The position numbers were made by a program, and so were the translations under genes. From NCBI RefSeq assembly GCF_900098925.1, contig NZ_LT622360.1:831307-895306 (forward strand): a DNA stretch of 64,000 bases. Reading direction: 5' to 3'. How positions within the stretch are numbered: the stretch's first letter is position 1; every line of letters starts with the position of its first letter. The notes below the pieces were generated by a model. That model was not told where the DNA came from. It searched no databases and was given only the letters and a program-made list of their open reading frames with translations. Below are positions 43,491 to 52,077 of this stretch, one piece after another. This DNA comes from Bacillus massiliglaciei (lineage in GTDB: Bacteria; Bacillota; Bacilli; Bacillales; DSM-1321).

Positions 43491-44599
43491 AAATCAAAAA
43501 AACGATAGAAAAAGTACCGGGCGGTTTAATGGTGGTTCCGTTATTATTCGGAGCAATCCTAAATACAATCGATCAATTGCATATACCATTTGTGATGAAT
43601 GCTTTAAAAGCTTTAGGTGTTGCCCAAACAGAGGATGGCTATTATGAATTTTTAAGAATTGGCGGGTTTTCACAGGAATTATTTAAAGATGGCGCACTTG
43701 TGCTTATTGCCTTATTCTTGTTTTGTGCCGGCAGCCAGATGAATCTCAGAGTCGGGGGTCTTGCCTTAAAAAAAGGAGTGCTTTTAACATCATCTAAGTA
43801 TTTGACCGGTTTAGCCGTTGGACTGTTATTCGGGTTTATCTTCGATCCGATGCATGGATTATTTGGATTATCGACAATGGCCATCATTGCTGCCATGACA
43901 AATGGAAATGGAGGAATGTACGCAGCCTTAACAGGACAGTACGGCAACCGGTCAGATGTTGGCGCTGTAGCAGTATTATCCTTGAACGACGGTCCGTTTT
44001 TCACTTTAATGTCACTGGGACTGATGGGTGCTCAATTTCCGGTCATTTCCTTCATTGCCGTTCTTCTGCCGATTGGAATTGGGATGCTTTTAGGGAATCT
44101 AGACGAAGATATTCGGGATTTTCTTAAGCCGGGAGAACTTCTGCCTGTCCCATTTTTTGCCTTTGCCTTGGGAGCAGGAATGAATCTGGCCAGCTTCTTT
44201 AACCCGGATGTAGTATTAGCAGGACTTACCCTTGGCTTCCTGACAACTTTCTTAACTGGATTTATAGGTATACTTGTTTTCAAACTGTTCAGAGAGAAAA
44301 GTGTCATTGCCCCTGTCGCTGAAGCATCCACTGCAGGGAATGCAGCTGGAACACCTGCAGCTATTGCTGCAGCAGCAGGTGTCGCTGCAGGCTCCGGTAT
44401 GATGTCACAGGCGGATGCTCAGGCCTACATGGATATTGCTAACATTGCTACTGCCCAAATTTCCATTGCTACTTTAACGACTGCCATATTATGTCCGATC
44501 GTTGTCATTATGGTTGATAAATATCAGAAAAAGAAAGGAATCGATGGTAAGATGGAAGTAATGAAGAATGACAAAGATGAAGGCGTTACCATAACATAA
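43487..44599 (+). CDS. 2-keto-3-deoxygluconate permease-like transporter
   Basis: KdgT-family secondary transporter, 370 residues with about ten hydrophobic segments. KVPGGLMVVPLLFGAILNT and AMTNGNGGMYAALTGQYG are family signatures, and the C-terminal part has AAGTPAAIAAAAGVAAGSGM. It overlaps the glycerate kinase stop. KdgT-type proteins carry C6 and smaller acid sugars, so here it probably imports a tetronate or similar hydroxy acid for the LarA-DtnK-PdxA2 enzymes that follow. A short stem (44611-44637) lies after the stop without a T run. Confidence 0.85.
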   Translation: MKIKKTIEKVPGGLMVVPLLFGAILNTIDQLHIPFVMNALKALGVAQTEDGYYEFLRIGGFSQELFKDGALVLIALFLFCAGSQMNLRVGGLALKKGVLLTSSKYLTGLAVGLLFGFIFDPMHGLFGLSTMAIIAAMTNGNGGMYAALTGQYGNRSDVGAVAVLSLNDGPFFTLMSLGLMGAQFPVISFIAVLLPIGIGMLLGNLDEDIRDFLKPGELLPVPFFAFALGAGMNLASFFNPDVVLAGLTLGFLTTFLTGFIGILVFKLFREKSVIAPVAEASTAGNAAGTPAAIAAAAGVAAGSGMMSQADAQAYMDIANIATAQISIATLTTAILCPIVVIMVDKYQKKKGIDGKMEVMKNDKDEGVTIT

Positions 44600-44709
44600 C
44601 TCTGTTTGAAATACCCTGGGATTCTCTCCCGGGGTATGGCCTGTTAGAGGCGAAATAATTTATGAATGTATGAATCAAGCAAAAAAACAAAGAAAAGAGT
44701 GAGATTATT

Positions 44710-45972
44710 ATGCAAACAACACTGCTTTATGGAAAAACTGGACTCGAGCTATCATTGCCAGATAATACATTTATCGTAGAACCTAATCATTTGCCAGGTC
44801 TTGATGACGAGAAGCAGGCTATCAGAGACGCCTTACAAAATCCGATTGGAACGTCCGCTTTATCATCGCTAGTAAAATCAACTGATACAGTTGCCATCGT
44901 GATAAGTGATATAACGCGTCCTACACCGAATCATATCCTTGTTCCACTGTTAATCCAAGAACTGCAGCATGTACCGCTCGAAAACTTTGTTATTATCAAT
45001 GGTACGGGAACACACCGTGATCAGACAAAGGAAGAATTCATCAGTATGCTTGGGGAATGGGTAGTTGAAAATATCAGAATCATCAATAATAACTGTCATG
45101 ATAAAGAAACCCTGGTGAATCTCGGAGAATGCTCATTCGGCTGTGATGTCTACTTGAATAAGGAATATGTAGAAGCCGATTTTAGAATTGTAACAGGATT
45201 TATTGAACCTCATTTCTTTGCCGGTTTTTCCGGAGGGCCAAAAGGTATTATGCCTGGTATTGCGGGCATTGACACAATCATGACTTTCCACAACGCAAAA
45301 ATGATCGGTGACCCTAAGTCTACCTGGGGGAACATGGTGAACAACCCCGTTCAGGATATGACAAGGGAAGTCAATAAGCTGTGTAAACCAGATTTCATGC
45401 TGAATGTCACACTTAATCGTGAAAAGGAAATCACAAATGTATTTGCGGGTGAATTATATCAGGCCCATGATATAGGCTGTGAGTTCGTGAAGGAGCATGC
45501 CATGATTAAATGTGAGGAAAGATTTGATGTGGTCATAACTTCTAATTCTGGCTATCCCTTGGACCAGAATCTTTACCAGGCTGTTAAAGGGATGAGCGCA
45601 GCCCACAAAATCGTTAAAAAAGGAGGATCCATTATCATTGCCTCTGAATGTTCAGATGGTTTGCCGGATCATGGCAATTACTCAGAAATATTTAAGATGG
45701 CAAACACGCCTGAGCAGCTTCTGAAATTGATCAACGATCCGGACTTTAAGGTTTTTGATCAATGGCAGGTGCAGAAGCAGGCTGTAACACAAGTATGGGC
45801 AGATGTTTATGTTTATTCCTCTTTGACCGATGAACAAGTAAAAAACGCGATGCTCAAACCAGTCGATCAAATTGAAGACACGTTAAAGGAATTAAGAAAA
45901 GTTTACGGCGACGGAATGACAATTGCTGTATTGCCGCTGGGACCTTTGACGATTCCTTATGTTGAGGATTAA
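44710..45972 (+). CDS. LarA-family nickel-pincer racemase/epimerase
   Basis: Nickel-dependent alpha-hydroxy-acid racemase/2-epimerase, 420 residues. All cofactor residues of L. plantarum LarA are found at a constant offset of -6: His102 (GTGTHRDQ), His168 (EPHFFAGFSGGPKG), the cofactor-binding Lys178, and nickel ligand His194 (FHNAKM). LarA homologues include lactate, malate and phenyllactate racemases and sugar-acid 2-epimerases. With an acid-sugar kinase and PdxA2 directly downstream, a C2 epimerase of a four-carbon aldonate (for example erythronate/threonate) is more likely than lactate racemase. No lactate gene is nearby. Confidence 0.88.
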   Translation: MQTTLLYGKTGLELSLPDNTFIVEPNHLPGLDDEKQAIRDALQNPIGTSALSSLVKSTDTVAIVISDITRPTPNHILVPLLIQELQHVPLENFVIINGTGTHRDQTKEEFISMLGEWVVENIRIINNNCHDKETLVNLGECSFGCDVYLNKEYVEADFRIVTGFIEPHFFAGFSGGPKGIMPGIAGIDTIMTFHNAKMIGDPKSTWGNMVNNPVQDMTREVNKLCKPDFMLNVTLNREKEITNVFAGELYQAHDIGCEFVKEHAMIKCEERFDVVITSNSGYPLDQNLYQAVKGMSAAHKIVKKGGSIIIASECSDGLPDHGNYSEIFKMANTPEQLLKLINDPDFKVFDQWQVQKQAVTQVWADVYVYSSLTDEQVKNAMLKPVDQIEDTLKELRKVYGDGMTIAVLPLGPLTIPYVED

Positions 45973-45979
45973 GAACCGA

Positions 45980-47230
45980 ATGAATAACATAATGCTGATT
46001 GCCGATGATTTGACGGGTGCTTGTGATGCCGGCGTTCAATTCACAAAAAGAGGAATGAAAGCGGCTGTATATTTTGATAAACCTGACATACATGCTGACA
46101 GCCATGAAGTGTGCATCATTGATCTTGACAGCAGAAGTTTAACGAAACAAGCTGCATATAAGAAGGTGCAGGCTTGCCTGAATGTAATGCCAAGCAGCCA
46201 ATCGCCGCTGTTTTATAAAAAAATAGATTCTACCTTAAGAGGAAATATCGGCAGTGAAATTGATGCGATGATGGATGTTTTTTCATTCGACTTTGCGGTG
46301 ATCGCACCAGCTTTGCCCGCTTTAGGCCGCCTAACGAAAGCCGGGCGCCATTATTTACACGGAACTCCTGTCGAAGAAACAGAAATTGGAACAGACCCCA
46401 AAACACCTGTAAAGGAATCAAGGATTGTCGAACTTCTTTCAGAGCAATCCAGCAGGAAGGCCATTTCGATTTCTCAGGATAAGCTGAAAAATGAAAAAGA
46501 CTGGGAGAAAACAGCAGCCGGCCTATTGGCTCAGTCATATCGTCTGTTTGTACTGGATGCTGAATCTGAAGAAGACTTGAAAAGAATTGCAGCGACGTTT
46601 TCCAAATTGCCTTTCCGTATTCTATGGGTAGGTTCGGCCGGCCTTGCAGAAGCTTTGCCTATTCCAGCATCCAAGTCATTAAAGAATGCAGTGCAAATCC
46701 CTCATGGGACAGTATTAACATTAGCAGGAAGCCGGGCAGAGATTACTTCGAAACAAATAGAGTATATGCTTCAGTTTCCGAAAATGGGGAGAGTAACTTT
46801 AGACCCCGATAAACTGCATAATGAGATAGAAAGAACAAGAGAAATCGGCAGATGCCTAAAAGAAGCAGAAACATATATTAAAGATGGGAAAGATCTTGTG
46901 ATACATGTCCATCAAAAAGGTTCCCGAGACATAAATACCGGTTCTTTGCCAAGCATTATCGTATATGAATTGGCTGCCATTGCATCAGCTGTTACAAAGA
47001 AATTCAATATTGCCGGGATGATTTTAACTGGCGGAGATACAGCCAGAAGCATTGCTGCAAAAATGGGTGTACGCGGTATCGAACTTGTCGGGGAACTGGA
47101 AATAGGGCTTCCGCTGTCAAAAATGATCGGCGGGCCCAATCTATGGATGGCCACGAAAGCCGGGGCTTTTGGAAATGAAAGCTCGCTCTATCAAGCCTAT
47201 CAGTCACTAAAAGGAGCTGTTGAAATATGA
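45980..47230 (+). CDS. Four-carbon acid-sugar kinase (DUF1537, DtnK/DenK type)
   Basis: Kinase of D-threonate/D-erythronate or related tetronates, 416 residues. N-terminal DUF1537 domain with MLIADDLTGACDAGVQF and FYKKIDSTLRGNIGSEID, C-terminal nucleotide-binding domain with LAGSRAEITSKQIEYM and LTGGDTARSIAAKMG. ATG at 45980 follows TTGAGGATTAAG. It overlaps PdxA2 by four bases. This kinase plus a PdxA2 is the established pair of acid-sugar pathways to dihydroxyacetone phosphate and CO2. Which stereoisomer it takes is not predictable from sequence. Confidence 0.9.
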   Translation: MNNIMLIADDLTGACDAGVQFTKRGMKAAVYFDKPDIHADSHEVCIIDLDSRSLTKQAAYKKVQACLNVMPSSQSPLFYKKIDSTLRGNIGSEIDAMMDVFSFDFAVIAPALPALGRLTKAGRHYLHGTPVEETEIGTDPKTPVKESRIVELLSEQSSRKAISISQDKLKNEKDWEKTAAGLLAQSYRLFVLDAESEEDLKRIAATFSKLPFRILWVGSAGLAEALPIPASKSLKNAVQIPHGTVLTLAGSRAEITSKQIEYMLQFPKMGRVTLDPDKLHNEIERTREIGRCLKEAETYIKDGKDLVIHVHQKGSRDINTGSLPSIIVYELAAIASAVTKKFNIAGMILTGGDTARSIAAKMGVRGIELVGELEIGLPLSKMIGGPNLWMATKAGAFGNESSLYQAYQSLKGAVEI

Positions 47231-48216
47231 AACCGATCATCGCAATTACTATGGGAGATGCAGCGGGAGTGGGGCCGGAAATTATCGCAAAGGCATTTAC
47301 GAAAGAATGGATTTTTACAAACTGCCGCCCTGTTGTAATAGGGGACTCATCCATTTTGGCTAAGGCTGTTGAAATCGTCGGAGCCACTCTCAAAATTAAT
47401 AGAATGAAAGATCTACATCAAGCCGTCTTTACAGATGGCACGATTGATTGTCTGGATTTAGAGCTGCTTGATCGAACTCTTCCTTTTGGCGAAATCTCAA
47501 AATCAGCCGGCAATGCTGCTTTCCGCTACTTAGAAAAAGCGATTGAATTGGCAAATAATAAAGAGATTACTGCTATCTGTACTGCACCTTTAAATAAAGA
47601 AGCTCTTCATCTTGCCGGGCATCAGTATCCGGGCCATACTGAAATATTAGCTGAACTTACAGGTACGAAGGAATACGCTATGATGCTTTCTGCACCAAAT
47701 CTAAGAGTGATTCACGCAACAACTCATGTCGGTCTCATAAAAGCTATAGAAAGTATTTCCCCAGAGAGGGTGTTAAAGGTCATCAGACTTGCTGATCAAA
47801 CATTAAAAAAAGCAGGCGTTCAGCAGCCAAGAATCGGTGTTTGCGGCATTAATCCGCATGCTGGAGAGAATGGTCTTTTTGGAAATGGCGAAGAAGAGGA
47901 AAAAATTATTCCTGCGATTTCAGAAGCAGCATCAGAAGGCATTGATGCAGCTGGTCCTTTACCGGCAGACACTCTGTTTTTTAGAGCAGCCAGAGGAGAC
48001 TTTGATATCGTTGTAGCGATGTATCACGACCAGGGACATATCCCAATTAAAGTGATGGGAATTGAATCAGGTGTTAATATCACTGTGGGACTGCCTATTA
48101 TCAGGACAAGTGTGGATCATGGGACAGCCTTTGATATTGCCGGAAAAGGAATCGCCAGTGAAGAGAGTCTGGAAGAAGCTCTGCGTCAGGCTATTAAATT
48201 AGCACCTGTTCAATAA
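47227..48216 (+). CDS. pdxA2: PdxA2-type 4-phospho-tetronate dehydrogenase
   Basis: NAD-dependent dehydrogenase/decarboxylase, 329 residues, of the PdxA family. Seen: IAITMGDAAGVGPEIIAKA, CTAPLNKEALHLAGHQYPGHTE, quoted in pieces CTAPLNKEAL and GHQYPGHTE, NPHAGENGLFG and AMYHDQGHIPIK with the metal-binding His and Asp residues. PdxA proper makes vitamin B6, but next to a DUF1537 kinase the PdxA2 subfamily oxidises phosphorylated threonate or erythronate, which then loses CO2 to give dihydroxyacetone phosphate. Last gene of the operon, with a terminator. Confidence 0.9.
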   Translation: MKPIIAITMGDAAGVGPEIIAKAFTKEWIFTNCRPVVIGDSSILAKAVEIVGATLKINRMKDLHQAVFTDGTIDCLDLELLDRTLPFGEISKSAGNAAFRYLEKAIELANNKEITAICTAPLNKEALHLAGHQYPGHTEILAELTGTKEYAMMLSAPNLRVIHATTHVGLIKAIESISPERVLKVIRLADQTLKKAGVQQPRIGVCGINPHAGENGLFGNGEEEEKIIPAISEAASEGIDAAGPLPADTLFFRAARGDFDIVVAMYHDQGHIPIKVMGIESGVNITVGLPIIRTSVDHGTAFDIAGKGIASEESLEEALRQAIKLAPVQ

Positions 48217-48231
48217 TATGAATGATTTATG

Positions 48232-48265
48232 AAAGCCGCTGGATGTAAATCAGCGGCTTTTTCTC
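48232..48265 (+). terminator. Terminator of the acid-sugar operon
   Basis: AAAGCCGCTG (48232-48241) / CAGCGGCTTT (48251-48260) then TTTCTC. Confidence 0.85.
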
Positions 48266-48432
48266 TGGCTCTGCTGAGGCTGAATGACCCATACGCTTAA
48301 AAAAGAAATAAACACCTGTCAGGCAGCGGAGCAGACTGGCCCTTGTTTCATTCTCTTTTACATGAAAAAAAACATGTGATAGTATGGATATGGTATGAAA
48401 GATATAGATTTTACAGTGAAAGAGGAAAATAG

Positions 48433-49179
48433 ATGATTACTCTAAAAAGTGAACGCGAAATTGAAATGATGCACGAAGCAGGTAAATTACTGGCGGCAAC
48501 TCACAGAGAAATTGCCAAAATGATCAAGCCTGGGATCACGACCTGGGAAATCGAAGAATTTGTAGAGAAATTTCTCAAAGAGCATGGAGCAACCCCAGAA
48601 CAGAAAGGATATCAGGGATATAAATACGCAACATGCGCATCGGTGAACGATGAGATCTGCCACGGATTCCCGCAGAAAAAGGCACTAAAAGAGGGAGACA
48701 TTGTAACGATTGACATGGTAGTCCGACTAAATGGCGCGCTTGCGGATTCAGCTTGGACCTATGGTGTCGGAGAAATCTCAAAGGATGCACAGCGCCTGCT
48801 CGATGTTACAAAAGAATCCTTGTATAAAGGGATTGCAGCAGCAACGGTTGGAAATCGACTGGGAGATATCGGGCATGCAATTCAATCCTACGCAGAAGGT
48901 GAAAAGTTTTCTGTTGTCAGAGATTTCACAGGCCATGGAATTGGAGAGAGCATGCATGAAGATCCAACGGTTCTTCATTATGGAAAGCCCGGTAAAGGCG
49001 CCCGCTTAAAAGAGGGCATGGTTATTACCATCGAACCGATGCTTAATGCAGGAACCTGGCATATGAAAATGGACAGAAATAATTGGACAGCTAGAACTGC
49101 AGACGGACAATTATCTGCCCAGTATGAACATACGATCGCTATCACAAAAAATGGTCCGATTATTTTAACGGAGCAATAA
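48433..49179 (+). CDS. map: Type I methionine aminopeptidase
   Basis: Removes N-terminal Met from new proteins, 248 residues. Metal ligands are visible: Asp in DIVTIDMVVRL, Asp in ALADSAWTYG, His in TGHGIGESMHEDP, Glu in ITIEPMLN and Glu near the end in YEHTIAIT; the substrate His is in EICHGFPQ. It is the stand-alone form that B. subtilis carries in addition to the ribosomal-operon copy, not linked to secY or infA here. ATG at 48433 after AAGAGGAAAATAG. An IS3 remnant begins eight bases after the stop and may have cut the terminator, of which only AAAAAAAGCCGG is left. Confidence 0.93.
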   Translation: MITLKSEREIEMMHEAGKLLAATHREIAKMIKPGITTWEIEEFVEKFLKEHGATPEQKGYQGYKYATCASVNDEICHGFPQKKALKEGDIVTIDMVVRLNGALADSAWTYGVGEISKDAQRLLDVTKESLYKGIAAATVGNRLGDIGHAIQSYAEGEKFSVVRDFTGHGIGESMHEDPTVLHYGKPGKGARLKEGMVITIEPMLNAGTWHMKMDRNNWTARTADGQLSAQYEHTIAITKNGPIILTEQ

Positions 49180-49186
49180 AAAAAGC

Positions 49187-50075
49187 CGGACTTGTTGAAA
49201 TAATCCCTTAAAGTTAAACAAAGTTATTTTAATTAAGCAGCTTGTAAGGTCTGAACCTGGTATTGAACCGGGCTCAGGCCTTTTAGTTTTGCCTTGATTC
49301 GTTGTTGGTTATAGAATTCTCTATATTTTTCAGTTCTAACTTAAAGTGTTCTACTCTTGCAAATTCCTCCGTACTATACATTTTAAACCCATTTGTTTCA
49401 TGATACGTTGAACTTTTTTATGATTCACTATGTGTCCACGGTTTCTAAGTTCATCACGGATTCGCCGATAGCCAAAACGACCCTCATGTTCATCATAAAT
49501 AGTTTGAATTAATTCCTTAATCTCTGCATTAGGATCTGGACGATCAAAATTTTTCACACAATAATAATACGTACTGGGCGGAATTTCTGCGAGCAGTAAA
49601 AGTGCTTTCACCGAATATTCATTCTTTAATTCATATATTGCTTTCGCTTTGTCTTGTTTGGTGATCTTTCCTTCTTCTGATCTAAGGTGTTCGATTTTTT
49701 TAGCGTATGCGTTCTCCATACGTAAATGTTCTTGTTCCTCTTGTAATTCAAACGGTGTGGATTTTTTTGTTTCTTTCTTCATTGCTGGACGCTCCTTTTT
49801 CTAAGATTCCAGGGCGCCTGTTCCTAGAGACTCAAATTATAACTGCTTTTTTCGGTGACGTCCCGGTGTGATATTTATAATTAAGTACGTTTAGTTTAAA
49901 CTGCCCATTATATGATGTATAGCTTTTTTCAAAGGTTTTTCTCCATGGAATTGATTTTGTTTTACCCATTTCTGAAATACAGCTTTGTTCACCCCCTATA
50001 ATCAGAAATTGACATCAGCCTTCTTTCACCCTATATATAGCTCTTTAGAGCTTTTAATTTCTCTTCTGAATAAAT
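49187..50075 (-). pseudogene. Degenerate IS3-family (IS150-type) element
   Basis: Minus-strand remnant with parts in order but many lesions. The orfA start region (HGEKPLKKAIHHIMGS, then KLNVLNYKYHTGTSPKKAV) lies near 50000-49850. From 49782 to 49351 an open stretch holds the orfA/orfB junction and orfB N-terminus (STYYYCVKNF, EGRFGYRRIRDELRNRGH). A large deletion removes the DDE core, and the last codons (FYNQQRIKAKLKGLSPVQYQ...LQAA) end at 49232. No active transposase can be made. Confidence 0.8.
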
Positions 50076-50317
50076 TTAACTCTAAGAAAAGCACCTCCAA
50101 TTGTTGATGGTTTCTAACAATTTGGATGCGGTTCAATTAGGGCCTTTTTATGAGTGTTTATTTTAAAATAAACCTCGTCAGAATATTCTTAATTTAAAAT
50201 AATAAAAAAACAGCCAAGTATTAAATACTTTACTATTTTGTACCATCACAGGATAATTAAGATAAGCAGGAGCAAATATTCTGATACTGAAAATAAACCG
50301 GCGAGGAGGTCTGGTTC
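50076..50317 (+). other. Promoter region after the IS remnant
   Basis: AT-rich. CCAATTGTTGATGG...CAATTTGG around 50097-50127 can form a weak stem. Nothing else can be supported. Confidence 0.3.
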
Positions 50318-51085
50318 ATGAAGAAAGACGAAAAGCCCACTGTCTCACTGGAGTCTGTAGGATTGAGCCAACGCGAATTTTTAACTTTATTCTTATTGCA
50401 TTCCCTATCTATTCGGACCAACTATCCGCGGGCCATTCACCAGGAGTTAAAAACCTTGTTCACCGGAAAAGTACACAGTTATGACTATTTATGCAAAACA
50501 GCAAAACTGCTGGTTCAGTCCGGCCACCTGAAGGTATATACAGAAAAACGAAAGAACTACTATCAATTAACACAAAAAGGGCACGAGCTTTTTAAATGGT
50601 ATCAAGAAAACTATTTCACCCGTTTTGTCGAAGTAAAAAAGGTCATAGACCGATTTATGTTCGATTTAACAGGTTCAGGTCCAAATCCTCCTGTCAAACA
50701 TAATTTGCCCGAAGAATATCGTTCTTATTTTTCCAAAATCATCTCTGTAAAGGATCTTGTTCGATATGTAACCCTAAAAGTTGCTTTTTCCCGCCGTCCT
50801 ATCTATATGGGAGAAGTTGGAGAACTTTTAAAAGATAAGTTTGGCTGGATAGCAAGCAATGGATATTTATATGATCTGGCACATGAAATGGAAGAGAAAG
50901 ATCTCTTGGTTGGCCGCTGGGAAAGTGAAAAGCGCACAAAAAGATATTTACGGATAACGGATGAGGGCTGTTATCATTATAAACAAATCGCTGATTCAGC
51001 AGCACATCAAGTACAGGAGATTCAAAAATATTTAGCAAGCATACTGAAATTTTTAGAAGCCGAGACTGCTGCTGTAAAGGGATGA
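50318..51085 (+). CDS. PadR-like transcriptional regulator with two winged helices
   Basis: 255 residues. The first ~115 residues form a winged-helix domain (SQREFLTLFLLHSL, VHSYDYLCKTAKLLVQSGHL, YYQLTQKGHELFKWY) and the second half repeats the layout (IYMGEVGELLKDKFGWIASNGYLYDLAHEM, seen as GWIASNGYLYDLAHEMEEK, then YLRITDEGCYHYKQI). Two PadR-type units in one chain are unusual, as the family normally dimerises. GAGGAGG precedes the ATG at 50318. The next gene begins four bases after the stop, so it may be regulated by this protein. Confidence 0.65.
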   Translation: MKKDEKPTVSLESVGLSQREFLTLFLLHSLSIRTNYPRAIHQELKTLFTGKVHSYDYLCKTAKLLVQSGHLKVYTEKRKNYYQLTQKGHELFKWYQENYFTRFVEVKKVIDRFMFDLTGSGPNPPVKHNLPEEYRSYFSKIISVKDLVRYVTLKVAFSRRPIYMGEVGELLKDKFGWIASNGYLYDLAHEMEEKDLLVGRWESEKRTKRYLRITDEGCYHYKQIADSAAHQVQEIQKYLASILKFLEAETAAVKG

Positions 51086-51089
51086 TACG

Positions 51090-52016
51090 ATGAAAAAACG
51101 GTATGAAAATTTGGACGGCATATTGAATCAAAAAGGATTTAAAGATTTGCTGAAATGGTCACAAGAAAGGCGCAAGAAGGTAAAGGATATCGATACACTA
51201 ATACCGCAAGCTGAAAGAAAAGAAACGGAAAGGTTACAGTCTAATCGCTCAGAGACTTCTATCACTTGGATTGGACATTCAACGTTCTTGATTCAGGTGC
51301 AGGGGCTTAATATCCTGACAGATCCTGTCTGGGCAAAAAGGATGGGCGCCCAAAAACGGCAAACCGAGCCCGGCCTTTCTATACAAGACTTGCCAGAAAT
51401 CGATATTGTGGTCATCTCACATGGACATTATGATCATCTTGATTTTCAGAGTATTCGGAAGCTAAGCGGCAATCCTTATTTCTTAGTGCCTGAAGGACTT
51501 AAGCATCTATTCAAAATAAGGGGCTACCAACAAGTTATAGAATCGAATTGGTGGGAAGGCTTTGTTATGGAAGATGTAAAATTGACTTTTGTGCCTGCGC
51601 AGCATTGGACCCGGAGAACCATTTTTGATATGAACACTTCTCACTGGGGCGGATGGGTTATAGAAGATCTGGATACTGGCGTGGGTATTTATTTTGCCGG
51701 TGATACTGGCTATTTCCGAGGATTCGAGGATATCGGCCGGGAATTCAACCTGGACTATGTGTTAATGCCGATTGGAGCCTATGAACCCGAATGGTTCATG
51801 CAAGTGTCCCATATCAACCCTGAAGACGCCGTAAAAGCCTTTCAGGAATTGACAGGATCTGTTTTTATTCCGATGCATTATGGCGCTTATCGTCTGGCGG
51901 ATGATACAGGACCGGAGGCATTGGAGCGTCTTATTGCAGAGTGGCGCCGATTGGAGCTTGATGATTCTGCTCTGAAAATACTTCAATTAGGCGAGACACT
52001 TTGGTGCAACGCTTAA
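51090..52016 (+). CDS. Metallo-beta-lactamase-fold hydrolase, NAPE-PLD-like
   Basis: 308-residue metal-dependent hydrolase. The metal-binding HxHxDH motif is His111-Gly-His113-Tyr-Asp115-His116 in VISHGHYDHLDF, with Asp in YFAGDTGYF and His in FIPMHYGAY. The opening TWIGHSTFLIQ and the mid-part PAQHWTRRTIFD are like the N-acyl-phosphatidylethanolamine phospholipase D and RomA/UlaG-type group. The substrate is unknown, a phosphodiester or lactone being likely. It follows the PadR-like gene by four bases and is probably co-transcribed with it. Confidence 0.88.
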   Translation: MKKRYENLDGILNQKGFKDLLKWSQERRKKVKDIDTLIPQAERKETERLQSNRSETSITWIGHSTFLIQVQGLNILTDPVWAKRMGAQKRQTEPGLSIQDLPEIDIVVISHGHYDHLDFQSIRKLSGNPYFLVPEGLKHLFKIRGYQQVIESNWWEGFVMEDVKLTFVPAQHWTRRTIFDMNTSHWGGWVIEDLDTGVGIYFAGDTGYFRGFEDIGREFNLDYVLMPIGAYEPEWFMQVSHINPEDAVKAFQELTGSVFIPMHYGAYRLADDTGPEALERLIAEWRRLELDDSALKILQLGETLWCNA

Positions 52017-52077
52017 TAAAGGCTTTACAGGGGTAACACTATAGCATAGAAGCTTTGTAAAGAAGGGGTGTCGCCGC

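Noticed and set aside
44710-45972. Simple annotation as lactate racemase larA
   Set aside because: No lactate permease or dehydrogenase nearby; kinase and PdxA2 partners point to acid sugars. The family assignment stays, the substrate does not.
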